Shown here piece after piece: positions 1 through 7,332 of a stretch of DNA of 11,870 nucleotides (positions are counted from its first letter, which is position 1; each line of letters opens with the position of its first letter). Source of the DNA: Parvularia atlantis (lineage: Eukaryota > Opisthokonta > Rotosphaerida); assembly GCA_943704415.1 (NCBI GenBank), contig CALSCO010002140.1, positions 1 to 11,870 on the forward strand, read 5' to 3'. The notes beneath the pieces are model-generated. The model was not told the DNA's origin, searched no databases, and was given only the letters and a program-made list of their open reading frames with translations. The position numbers and the translations under genes are program-made.

Positions 1-262
1 GTCGTCTCACAAGAGCGCACAGAGCAAATCGAGCAGCTCAAGGAGGACACGCGGCGACACGCACCAGGCAGCGCTTCATGTGGAACGCCTGTGTCTTGAC
101 GACGACGTTGGCCTCCTCCAGCAGCTTGAGCTGCTCCTCGGGCGACGACGAGTCCTTCTCCTGCAGCGCGGCGGGGTGCGGAGGACGACGACGAGCGGGA
201 GGGGCGGGGCGCCGTGATCACGTCAGCGCCGCGCGCGGGGCGGGGCGGCGGCCGCGCACCAT
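1..262 (-). CDS. VPS35: VPS35 retromer core subunit, N-terminal part only
   Basis: VPS35 is the large alpha-solenoid subunit of retromer, which recycles cargo from endosomes to the Golgi or plasma membrane. The clear exon is 160..65 on the minus strand (32 codons). It contains EEQLKLLEEA, then VKTQAF and HMKRCL, matching the conserved VPS35 start (KLLDEA...VKVQ.FQMKRCL). It ends at a GTGCGTG donor, and bases 64..1 are the beginning of the next intron, so the rest of the gene lies off the left edge. The start is less certain. I favour the ATG at 262..260, immediately followed by a GTGCGC donor and a 99-base intron (259..161) ending in CTGCAG. That gives a first exon of only the start codon, in the right phase. 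A CTGAC is present in this intron but lies unusually far (about 65 bases) from the acceptor. Gene identity is firm; the start is moderate. Confidence 0.82.
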
Positions 263-321
263 TCGCCTTGGTCCACGTTAGGCGACAGAATAAGGCGCCT
301 GGCTCGGTTTGCGGTTCCGCC
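263..321. promoter_or_regulatory. Shared divergent promoter, VPS35 / NDUFA13-like
   Basis: Only 59 bases separate the proposed VPS35 ATG (minus, 262) from the complex I subunit ATG (plus, 322). Both transcripts must start within this interval or inside each other's 5' regions. No TATA box is visible. It is less GC-rich than the flanking exons. Promoter function is inferred from position only. Confidence 0.45.
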
Positions 322-873
322 ATGGCCACGCAGGGTGCGTCCGCCTCTCGCTCGCTCGGCGGCGCGCTCAGCCCTCACGCCCGCCAGACCTGCCCCCGCC
401 CGGCGGCTTCGACCCCATCCGCTACAAGCGCAACCTGCCGGCGCGCGGGCCCAACGGGCTGCTGCTGTTTGGCGGCATCGTGGCCATGATGGGCTTTGGG
501 TTCTACATGCTGCGCGTGACGAGCGACGAGCGGTGGTGCGCGGCGCGCGGGGCGCGGGCCGGCGTGACGCCCCGCGTGTGCATGTGCGTGTGCGCAGGGA
601 GCTCAAGCAGGAGAAGGTCCGGCGCCGCCTCGCGCTCGTGCCGCTGCTCATGGCCGAGGAGGAGGAGAAGTATCGGGCGTGGAAGGTCGCGTTCGATCGC
701 GAGGAGGAGGAGCTGATGAAGGGCCGCAAAGACTGGCAGATGCACGCCAAGGTGCGCCGGCGGCAGCGGCGGCGGCCGTGTGCGCTCACCCGCGCACCCT
801 CCCCCAGGTCTACCACACCGACCGCTTCGTCAAGCCCTACGTCCTTACGCCGCGCGAGGCGTACCCGTACTGA
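322..873 (+). CDS. NDUFA13: NDUFA13/GRIM-19-like subunit of mitochondrial complex I
   Basis: This is an accessory subunit of NADH:ubiquinone oxidoreductase in the inner mitochondrial membrane. Exons are 322-334, 388-532, 598-751 and 808-873; introns are 335-387, 533-597 and 752-807. The product is about 125 aa. The diagnostic N-terminal signature spans the first splice: MATQ, then DLPPPGGF, then IRYKRNLPARGP. A single membrane segment follows (about residues 28-46, GLLLFGG...GFGFYML). Next comes a charged helix with the family pattern ELKQEK, PLLMAEEEE, and a C-terminal part ending in VKPYVLTPREAYPY. The human protein is 144 aa, so length fits. The second donor is ambiguous: GTGGTG at 533 or the more canonical GTGCGC at 536, which would add one Trp. 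The first exon is only 13 bases. Identity is secure from the conserved N-terminus and topology. Confidence 0.92.
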
Positions 874-955
874 GCCGGGCCGGCCCCGCGCGCGCCCGTG
901 TCTGCGCGTGCGCGTGTGTACCGAGCGCAGAGGTCTGGAAGCACACGCCGCCGCG
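874..955. other. Convergent 3' intergenic region (82 bp)
   Basis: Short gap between the stop of the complex I subunit (plus) and the stop of the PDAP1-like gene (minus). No AATAAA-like signal is obvious on either strand. The 3' UTRs of the two genes probably overlap here. I see no RNA gene or repeat. Confidence 0.5.
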
Positions 956-1803
956 TCACTTCTTCTTCTTCGGCTTGGTCTCCTCCTCCTTCTCGAGCTC
1001 GGTCACGCGCGCCTCGGCCGCATCCTTCTGCGCCTTGATGCGCGCCGCCGTGGCCGCGGCCGCCGCGTCCTTCTCTGCGAGTGCGCGCGCGTGAGAGACG
1101 AGCCAAGCGAGAGCGCGGGCCGACGCACCGGCCTTCTCGGCGGCCTTCTTCGCCGCGGCCTCCTCGCGCTGCTTCTTGATCACGGCGAGGCGGGCGAGGT
1201 CGGCGCGTGCCTGCACAGGCGCACGCGGCAGCGTTTAAGCGCGCCTCCCGGCCGCTTGGTACGCACCTGGTCCGTCTTGCCCTCAGCGTGCAGCCGCCAG
1301 TACTCCTGCTGCTTGCGCTCCTTCTCGAGCGCCTCACTACCGTCCGCAACCGCGACAGCAGTGAGCGTGCGCGCGCCGTGCGAGAGCGTGCAGACGCACC
1401 GCTCGCGACGTGACAGCTCCTGTTTGGCGCCGGGCGGGAGCTTGCGCGGCGCGTTCGGGTTCTCGACCTCGATCAGCGCCGACACGCCCTTGCGCGCGTC
1501 CTTATCGGCCTCGGGCTCGTCCGCACTCACCGCCGCTCCCGCCCCCGCGGCCCCGCCGGCGCCCCCTGCTGCCGTCGCCGCTGCTGACGACGACCCGCCG
1601 GCCTCGTCGCTGCTGCCGGCCTCGTCGCCCGAGCCGCTGTCGCTGCCGCTCTTGTCCTCGTCGTCGTCGTCGCCCTCGCTGCCGGCAGCCGCCCCGCCGT
1701 CCACCCCGCGCCGCGCCTCACGCGGTGGCCCGCGTGTGCCGCGCGCAGCCTGGCGCCCGGCGTTCCCGCCGCGGTGGTTGCCTCTGTACTTGGGCGGGGC
1801 CAT
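956..1803 (-). CDS. PDAP1/PP28-type (28 kDa heat- and acid-stable) phosphoprotein
   Basis: Exons on the minus strand are 1803..1400, 1336..1267, 1210..1129 and 1074..956, giving 675 bases and 224 aa. Introns of 63, 56 and 54 bases carry GTGCGT donors. The N-terminal 100 residues are low complexity: basic RG-rich, then an acidic Asp/Ser run (GDDDDEDKSGS) and an Ala/Gly stretch. The conserved domain starts near residue 105: KGVSALIEVENPN, then [18 protein letters not shown] across the first intron, then LHAEGKTDQARADLARLAVI across the second. These match the PDAP1 pattern ([51 protein letters not shown]). The C-terminus is a charged Ala/Lys helix ending in KPKKKK. Human PDAP1 is 181 aa; the extra length here is mostly the N-terminal linker. 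The molecular role of the family in fungi is poorly defined, so no specific function is claimed. Confidence 0.9.
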
Positions 1804-1856
1804 GGAGTTGCAGCTGGCTTCACAAATCTAGCAGGTACACACGCTTGCGCGCTCGC
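1804..1856. promoter_or_regulatory. Short intergenic promoter, PDAP1-like gene
   Basis: This 53-base gap lies between the WDR59-like stop (1857) and the PDAP1-like start (1803), both on the minus strand. It must contain the 3' end signals of the upstream gene and the 5' UTR or promoter of the downstream one. No clear motif is visible. Confidence 0.35.
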
Positions 1857-4800
1857 TCACCCGGCGTCGATCCTGAGCGACGTGCACGCGCAGCCGCAGC
1901 CGGTTGGGCACACAGCGTGCGTGGCGAACCAGTGCTGCACGTGCGCCGCGTGCCCGCCATGCCCGCACGCGAGGCAGAACAGTGACGAACCTGTAGTCCC
2001 GCGCGCGTCAGTCGTCGGCGATGCGCGCGTCGGCAAGCGCACCCGTGACCGAGATGTGGCACACGGCGCACTGCATGGCGTACTTGCGGCACGACGTGCA
2101 CTTGGGCGAGCGCTGCGGCCGCTGGCAGTCGCTGCAGTAGAGGTCGAACTCTGTGCGACGTCGTCAGCGAGAAGAACCACTCAAGCGCCAGCCAGACGCA
2201 CCAAGGCCCGAGTGCTTCAGCACGGGCTGCTCCGTGAACTTGAGCACCTCGGCGCGCTGCGCGAGCAGGCCCCAGCGGTACAGGATCTCGGCGTAGTGCC
2301 GACGGTAGCCCTCGAAGACGTGCCGCCGCGCCTGATCAAGCAGCCTGCACGCGCGCGCGTACTGCGGTCAGGCGACGCAGGCTGCGGCGTGAGCGCGCAC
2401 AGGTACGCCGGCTGCGGCCAGATGGGCTTCTGACGCAGGGGCGGCGACACGGGCGACTTTTGCGCGCCGAGGGCAGGCGACGGTAAGGGAACGTTGCCAA
2501 ACGACATCTCGGCCAAGACGCGGCTGATGGCCTGCGCCGCCACGCCGCGTCAGCACTCCTGCGCAGCCCGACGCCACAGTGCGAGGCGCACCTCGGACGA
2601 CCGCTCGGGCTCGGGAGGCTGTTGCGCGGGTGCGGCGTCAGGCACGGCGAGCACGTAACGCCCAGGCACGCACCCGCAGCGACGCCTGGTACATGTCGGC
2701 ATAGTACTGGGTCTCCTGCGCCGTGTACTCTGCGCCGCGCTCTCATGAGCAGGCCCGCGTCCTGCTGGGGCGGCACGGCACGCACCGGCCTGCGCCGCGG
2801 CCAGCGCCGCCGCGTCGACGTCGGCAAAGACGCACGCGAACAGCGCGAGGGTCTGGACGTCGCCCAGGCGCTCGTAGTGCGCGATGCTGGCGCGGCACCG
2901 CTGTCAGAGCGCCCGTTGTGTGCACTGAGGGCGCCACGCACAGCGAGTGCACGAGGTATGCGCCCATCGGGTGCGAGCCCCAAAACGGCGCGCTGCTCGC
3001 GCTCGGCCTGCCGGACGCGATGATGCGCACGGGCTGCGCGTGCTCGAGCACGAGCGCGGCGAGACGCCAAACCTGCGCCCGCACATCATCAGGCCAGCGC
3101 AGCGCGCCACGTTGCGGGGCGCACCTTGACCAGGTCCCGCCGGCCGTGCTGCTGCGCGACGCGCGCGTTGTGCTGGCACGACTCGTGCGGCTTGCGCGGG
3201 AACAGGCGGTAGGCAGCGCCCTGCAACCGCGTGAGCCTGGCCGCGCCGTGCGCGACGCCGACGCACCAGCTCACGGCTGATGGGCAGGATGCGGCTCACG
3301 TCGGCGATGGTCACAACGGACGGGATGCCGCCGCTGCCGCCCTGGCGCGACGCCGACTTCTTGCTGACGATGGTCCTGCGCATGGGCTCGGGCTCAGGAC
3401 CGCCAGCGCAGGCACACGCTTGGGCGGGCGCACCGCAGTGAGTCGGACGACTCGGTGCCCAGCTCGCCCGCGCCGTCCGACAGGAACGCGGTGCTCCCGC
3501 CGGCTGACGCGAGGAAGCTGTGCGCCTGCGGCCGTGCGCCGTCAGCACCGTGCGCTGCGACACGGCCTGCGGCCCGACGCACCCCGGGCAGCGCAAAGAC
3601 CGTCGGCTGGTTGATCTGCGGCAGGAGCAGCGTCGTGCGCATCTCCTGCAGCGAGCGCGGCGTGCCGCGGCCGACGGCGGCGGCGCTGAGGCGGTGTCGG
3701 TTGGCGAAGCGCAGGAAGCGACCTGGCGCGCACACGGCGCAGGCTCAGCACGCGCGACGCGCGACGCGGGGGCGCACACACACGACGCACCGTTCGACGC
3801 AAACACGCCGGCCGACATGCGCGGGAAGGGGATGTTGTCGTCGCGGTTGAGCACCGTCTCCGAGTCTGAGTCCGAGTCGACCTGGCGCGGCGGCGCGCGG
3901 CCGTCAGCCGGGGCCCCCGTACCGCCCCGCGCGTTCCGCACCTGCGTGTCGGCCTGCACGAGCTGCTCCATGAACGCGTGCAGCTGCCGCAGGCACGCCT
4001 CGACGCACGTGCGGTTGTTCTTGACGTGCTGCGTCGCAGCACTGATGAGCGCGTCGAGCAGGCGCTTGCGCGCCGCGGCCGAAAGCATGGCCGAGCCGAG
4101 GATCTCGAACGTGGGCGCGGCGTTGTACGGGTACCTGATGTGTCTGCGTCAGGCGGCGGCGCGGCCGCGTGGCGGCGTCTGCGCGCACAGGAGCGGGAAG
4201 CTGATGCGCAGGCGCGCCTGCGCAGCGCGCTGCGGCGCCGTGGCCGTGACGATGCAGAAGCGCAGCGTGGCGTTGAGCTGCGCGGCTGTGAGATTGGAAT
4301 GCGCAGCCAGAGCGAAGCGCGCACCGGCTCCACCTCCACGTTCGGGATCTGCACATTGAGTAGATGGAACTCGTGCGAGAGGCTCTGCGGCGTCAGCGCA
4401 ACGTCCGGCGGCGGCGCCGAGAGCGCCGTCAGGTCGGCGAGCGTGGCCATCAGCGGGCTCTCCTCGACCGCGGGCCGGGGCGCCTGCGCAACCCGTTGTG
4501 TGAGCACGCGCTGCGCCCAGCCGCACAAAGCGGCACGCGCACCACAGGCACGGCCAGCGTCGACACGTGGCTGCCGCTGCGCACGCGCGTTGTGCCGTCC
4601 GCGAGGCTCGTCGGGTCGCTGTCGTCAATCGTGAGCGCTGGCGCGGGCGGTGAGCCGCGCAATGCAGGCACGCCCGCAGCGGCGCACTGTCGCTCGAGCT
4701 GACCGGTGTCTCGGGCGCGGCATCGTTGAGCTGCGGCAGCACCGGGCTGCTGTCCTGGTCGTGCCCGATGTCCTGGAGCGCGACTGTTGGCGGCCGGCGC

Positions 4801-6213
4801 AATTGCGCGAGTCGGCACAACGCGCCTTGAGCAGCTCGGGCGTGAGCTGCCAGAGGCGCACTTCGCCGGCCGAGGTCAGCGAGAGAACCCGTGGTACATC
4901 GCCGCGCAACCGCCACAGGGTGTCCTGCGCGCCGTGGTGTGAGCACGCCGCTCGCCAGCGCGCTGCGCTCACCTTGAGTGTGTCGGCCTCCGAGCCGGAC
5001 AGCTGCGCCAGCGGTGTTGTCGAGTCGAAGCGCATAAAGACGGCCGGTGCACCCCTGCGCTGCGGCGTGACGAGCACAACGTCGGCCGTCGTGGGCTGCG
5101 CGGCGCGCGTTACACACGCGAGTGCGCTGGCGTCTGCGCACCGAGAAGACGACCTGCCGCAGCGGCACCGTCGCGTCCACCGAGGCGTCCAGCGTGGCCG
5201 TGGCGCCGGCCGTGCTCCAGCGCTGCGTCGGGCTGCGCGGTAAGGACGACGCGACCAGGGCGAATCGACGACGACGCGCCTTGAAGAACCGGTCGAGGCT
5301 GGACGACGCGAGCGTGTCCACTGCGGTCGGGCTCCAGTCGATCGCGGTGATGCGCGAGGCGTGCGCGCCGGTGACGGTGGCGATCGCGGGCCGGTCGCCC
5401 GTGACCTGCGCCGTCGTGAGCTGTGCGAGCGCACACGGCTCACGCGCGGGCGCACGCGCATGTCCCAGACGCGCACGTCAGCCCCGTGCGCAGACGCCAG
5501 CCGCGCGGCGCGGTGCGGGTCCCAGCGGACACGGGACGCGCCGACTGTGCGTGCGTCAGCGTGAGCGGGCCGTGTGAAGCACCGCATGCGCAAGCGCGCA
5601 CCGGTCCATGCCGACATGGACGCGACCGGCTTGGCGGGCGTGCGCAGGTCCCAGACGCGCACCGAGGCGTCCACGGAGCACGTGGCCAGCAGATTCGGGT
5701 CGCGCGGGCTCCAGTGCAGGTCGGCCACGGCGCGGGCGTGTCCCGTCAGCTCGTGCAGGATGGGCTGCTTGGGCGGACCGGCGAACGACCAGACGAGCGC
5801 CTTCTGGTTGACCTGCACGGTGCGCCCCAAGCGATGAGCGTGCGGCGCGGGTGCATCGCGTCGGCACCGCTGTGGCGACGAGGTGCGCCGACGCCGCAAG
5901 CGGATGGCAGTCGAGCCGGCTCACATCCCACTTGCTGGGCGTGTGCATGCTCGGGGCATCAGCCGCGCCGGCGCCGGCGACGCGCACGCAGATCCGGCCA
6001 CCGTCGCGCCTGCCGCGGCCCTCAGTGCCCGGTGCACGTAGCGCGCGCAGGCGGCGGCACGCACGTCGCGACGACTGGTGCGCCGTCCGCGGCACGCAGG
6101 CCGACAGCATGGCCGCGAGCCAGCATCCGATCCGCGACCAAGTCGAAGTTTTGCGCGACGTGCGTCACGGCGTGTGCGCGCGCTGCACGCGGCCGCCCCT
6201 CTGACGCCCGCAT
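1857..6213 (-). CDS. WDR59: WDR59 / Mtc5 (Sea3) homologue, GATOR2-SEACAT subunit
   Basis: This is a subunit of the vacuole/lysosome-associated SEA (GATOR) complex that controls TORC1 in response to amino acids. I rebuild 26 exons (minus): 6213-6065, 6009-5868, 5812-5602, 5544-5456, 5405-5280, 5222-5142, 5095-4973, 4924-4826, 4772-4688, 4637-4543, 4483-4325, 4277-4189, 4134-3942, 3881-3791, 3722-3583, 3525-3434, 3375-3267, 3220-3125, 3072-2942, 2886-2786, 2729-2674, 2618-2592, 2531-2401, 2344-2202, 2150-2043, 1990-1857. These total 3000 bases, 999 aa; human WDR59 is 974. Order: WD40 repeats (about 20-340; SKWDV, VDASVRVWDLR, ADVRVWDMR); RWD domain (about 430-540; SLSHEFHLLNVQIPNVEVE, YPYNAAPTFE); NIPFPRMS; GRRDLVKVWRLA; HYERLGDVQTLALF; ILYRWGLLAQRAEVLKF; C-terminal zinc module (Cys925 to Cys991; YCSDC, QCAVC, FCLACGHGGH, CPTGCGCAC). 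The exact start, exon 5 acceptor (5405 or 5420), introns 5, 8 and 13, and 27-base exon 22 are least certain. Confidence 0.93.
3882..3941 (-). other. In-frame intron (60 bases) in the WDR59-like gene
   Basis: The segment begins GTGCGG, has GGCTGACGG about 25 bases before a GCGCCAG acceptor, and is exactly 60 bases without a stop. I treat it as an intron because of the branch-like CTGAC. If it is retained, 20 Gly/Pro/Arg-rich residues are inserted just after the RWD domain. Confidence 0.55.
4773..4825 (-). other. Candidate GC-AG intron (WDR59-like intron 8)
   Basis: Donor reads AAG|GCGCGT and acceptor CTCCAG, 53 bases. Some intron is required here, because the frame changes between VRLWQLTPELLK and DIGHDQDSS. 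An alternative GT intron (4821..4784, donor GTTGTG) also keeps frame, so the GC donor is likely but not forced. Confidence 0.5.
5223..5279 (-). other. Candidate GC-AG intron (WDR59-like intron 5)
   Basis: Donor reads AAG|GCGCGT and acceptor GACGCAG. It is 57 bases long, a multiple of three, with no in-frame stop, so it could also be translated as 19 extra Arg-rich residues. Removing it joins SLDRFFK to RWSTAG, which restores the spacing of the WDR59 repeat (DNSVKFWDYR). No GT donor gives a compatible phase. Confidence 0.55.
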
Positions 6214-6265
6214 CGCTCGACGCTGTCCTCGCCGCGCAGCCCACAGCACCGCAGCGGTCGGCGTC
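6214..6265. promoter_or_regulatory. Shared divergent promoter, WDR59-like / complexin-like
   Basis: The proposed start codons at 6213 (minus) and 6266 (plus) are 52 bases apart. The minus-strand reading frame stays open through this gap, so an upstream start for the WDR59-like protein overlapping the other gene cannot be excluded. No TATA box is seen. Confidence 0.4.
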
Positions 6266-6799
6266 ATGGACCAGATCGCGGGCTACCTCATCCAGTCCAA
6301 GATCAAGTCGACCACCGACGGCCTCAGCAAGTCGGTCTTTGGCGACGGGGAGAGCGAGGACAAGGACGAAGACAAGGACGTGCGTGGCGCGGCCGCGCGA
6401 GGCGGGGGCGGGGTGGCGGTAGAGTGCGGGCGTGCAGCGGCTGAGCATGCGCGCGTGCGCGCGCCCGCACGCACGCGCACAGGCCCGGCGCAAGCAGCTA
6501 GCGGCCGACAAGGACCAACAGGCGCGCGAGGACGCGGCGCGCAAGGCCAAGTCGGAGGCGCGCCGGGCCGAGCGCGAGAAGAAGAACGACGAGATCCGCG
6601 CGCGGTACGGTCTGGATAAGAAGGACGGGTCCAAGCCGGCGTCGGGGTCGAGCAGGTGCGTCATGCGCGTGTGGGGCACGTGTGCGTGTGCGCGGCGGGT
6701 GTGGGATGCGTTGTGTGGCGCGGACGGGCGCGGACGGGCGCGGCTGTCGCTGGCCTACTGCGCTCAACATGCGTGCTCACTCGCACGCTCGCCGCACGC

Positions 6800-6830
<31 letters not shown>

Positions 6831-6879
6831 GCCAGCCGCGGGCAGCAGCGGCAACGCCGACAACTGCAGTGTGATGTGA
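6266..6879 (+). CDS. Complexin/synaphin-like protein with C-terminal CaaX box
   Basis: Exons are 6266-6379, 6483-6655 and 6807-6879 (360 bases, 119 aa). Introns are 6380-6482 and 6656-6806 (151 bases, the longest in the window). The N-terminus MDQIAGYLIQSKIK is followed by a short acidic stretch (GESEDKDEDKD). A long charged helix (about 39-80) ends in EREKKNDEIRARYGLDKKD. This resembles the SNARE-binding central helix of complexins (EREVMRQGIRDKYGIKKKEE). A Ser tract from a CAG repeat follows, then GSSGNADN and the final four residues CSVM, a CaaX prenylation motif. Animal complexins 3 and 4 also end in CaaX boxes, which supports both identity and reading frame. Complexins clamp or promote SNARE-driven vesicle fusion; a role in fungal secretion is inferred. 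The protein is close to the 134 aa of human complexin 1. The third exon is supported mainly by the CaaX match. Confidence 0.75.
6804..6830 (+). repeat. (CAG)9 microsatellite at the last acceptor of the complexin-like gene
   Basis: Nine perfect CAG units begin with the acceptor CAG itself. Every CAG is a potential 3' splice site, so all choices keep the frame and only change the number of serines encoded. The phase of the preceding exon (AGC AG) makes the tract Ser, not Gln. Confidence 0.85.
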
Positions 6880-7332
6880 CATCCCCCCCGTGTGCGTGTG
6901 CCAAGCGATGCCGATGCGTCGTGCACGTGATGACGTCTCGGGTGGGTCCCACAGGACGATCGTGCGGCCGCAGCGTCGGCGGCGTGCTTCGCGCCAACCC
7001 CTCGTCGGGCTCGAACAATTCGTAGCGGCACATTAGTTCGCGGCCCTGACCTCTCCGCCTCCTTGTCGAGACGCGCGTTCCCGCCGCTCAGAGCGAACAC
7101 ATCCGCGCGAGTTCATCGCTATGACCGACCGACCGGCGCCGCCGTGGACAGTTGCCGTCACGCACGAACCCGCACAATCCTCGCACAATCCTCGCCGCTG
7201 CCCGCGGTCCGACTCGCGGCCGCACAAATGCTCTGCAACCAAACGCCTGGCAGCGAAACGAGAAGCTATCGGCCAGCAGGCGTGGCCAGCCTGACGTCAC
7301 ACACACCGATCGATTCAGCTGCTCGTGTCACT
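6880..7332. promoter_or_regulatory. Long intergenic region: 3' end of complexin-like gene and promoter/5' UTR of the hydrolase gene
   Basis: This is the only long gap (453 bases). It holds a CACGTG E-box (6924-6929) directly followed by TGACGTC (6931-6937), a tandem 11-mer (7171-7192, CGCACAATCCT twice), short GACC repeats near 7122-7134, and a palindromic TGACGTCA at 7292-7299, 33 bases before the hydrolase ATG. The hydrolase reading frame stays open upstream but lacks a better ATG. I see no tRNA or other RNA gene. Regulatory roles are inferred from motif identity only. Confidence 0.5.
7292..7299. promoter_or_regulatory. CRE-like palindrome TGACGTCA
   Basis: A perfect ATF/CREB (bZIP) consensus palindrome sits 33 bases upstream of the hydrolase start codon. 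A related half-site with an adjacent CACGTG lies at 6924-6937. With this base composition a single 8-mer could occur by chance. Confidence 0.35.

Noticed and set aside
335-1831. A 498-codon open frame on the plus strand
   Set aside because: It crosses four introns of two recognised genes and is antisense to one. Its product is Arg/Pro/Ser-rich low complexity, the expected result of GC-rich DNA with few stop codons.
2592-2618. Extension of WDR59-like exon 22 into VRLALWRRAAQE
   Set aside because: It looks protein-like but runs into TGA, and no GT donor in that stretch gives the phase needed for the next exon (AISRVLAEMS). The GAG|GTGCGC donor does.
4149-5321. A single long minus-strand frame of 390 codons as an intronless gene
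   Set aside because: It holds several true exon pieces of the WDR59-like protein but also intron sequence read through in frame. WD and RWD homology switches frame at GTGCG...CAG joints.
5423-6619. A 398-codon open frame on the plus strand joining the WDR59-like antisense to the complexin-like exon
   Set aside because: Most of it is antisense to WD40-coding exons. The start of the plus-strand gene is well placed at 6266.
6807-7025. Poly-Gln reading of the CAG repeat with a longer C-terminus
   Set aside because: The phase of the preceding donor (AGC AG) leads to Ser, and that frame ends at once in a CaaX box. The Gln frame gives a Cys/Arg-rich tail without family resemblance.
6990-7025. A possible tRNA B-box on the minus strand (GTTCGAGCC)
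   Set aside because: No A-box, acceptor stem or cloverleaf could be formed around it.
7063-7332. Upstream extension of the hydrolase reading frame
   Set aside because: The extension lacks a convincing ATG and is low complexity. MRRALSFGASASFAK at 7333 looks like a genuine targeting N-terminus.
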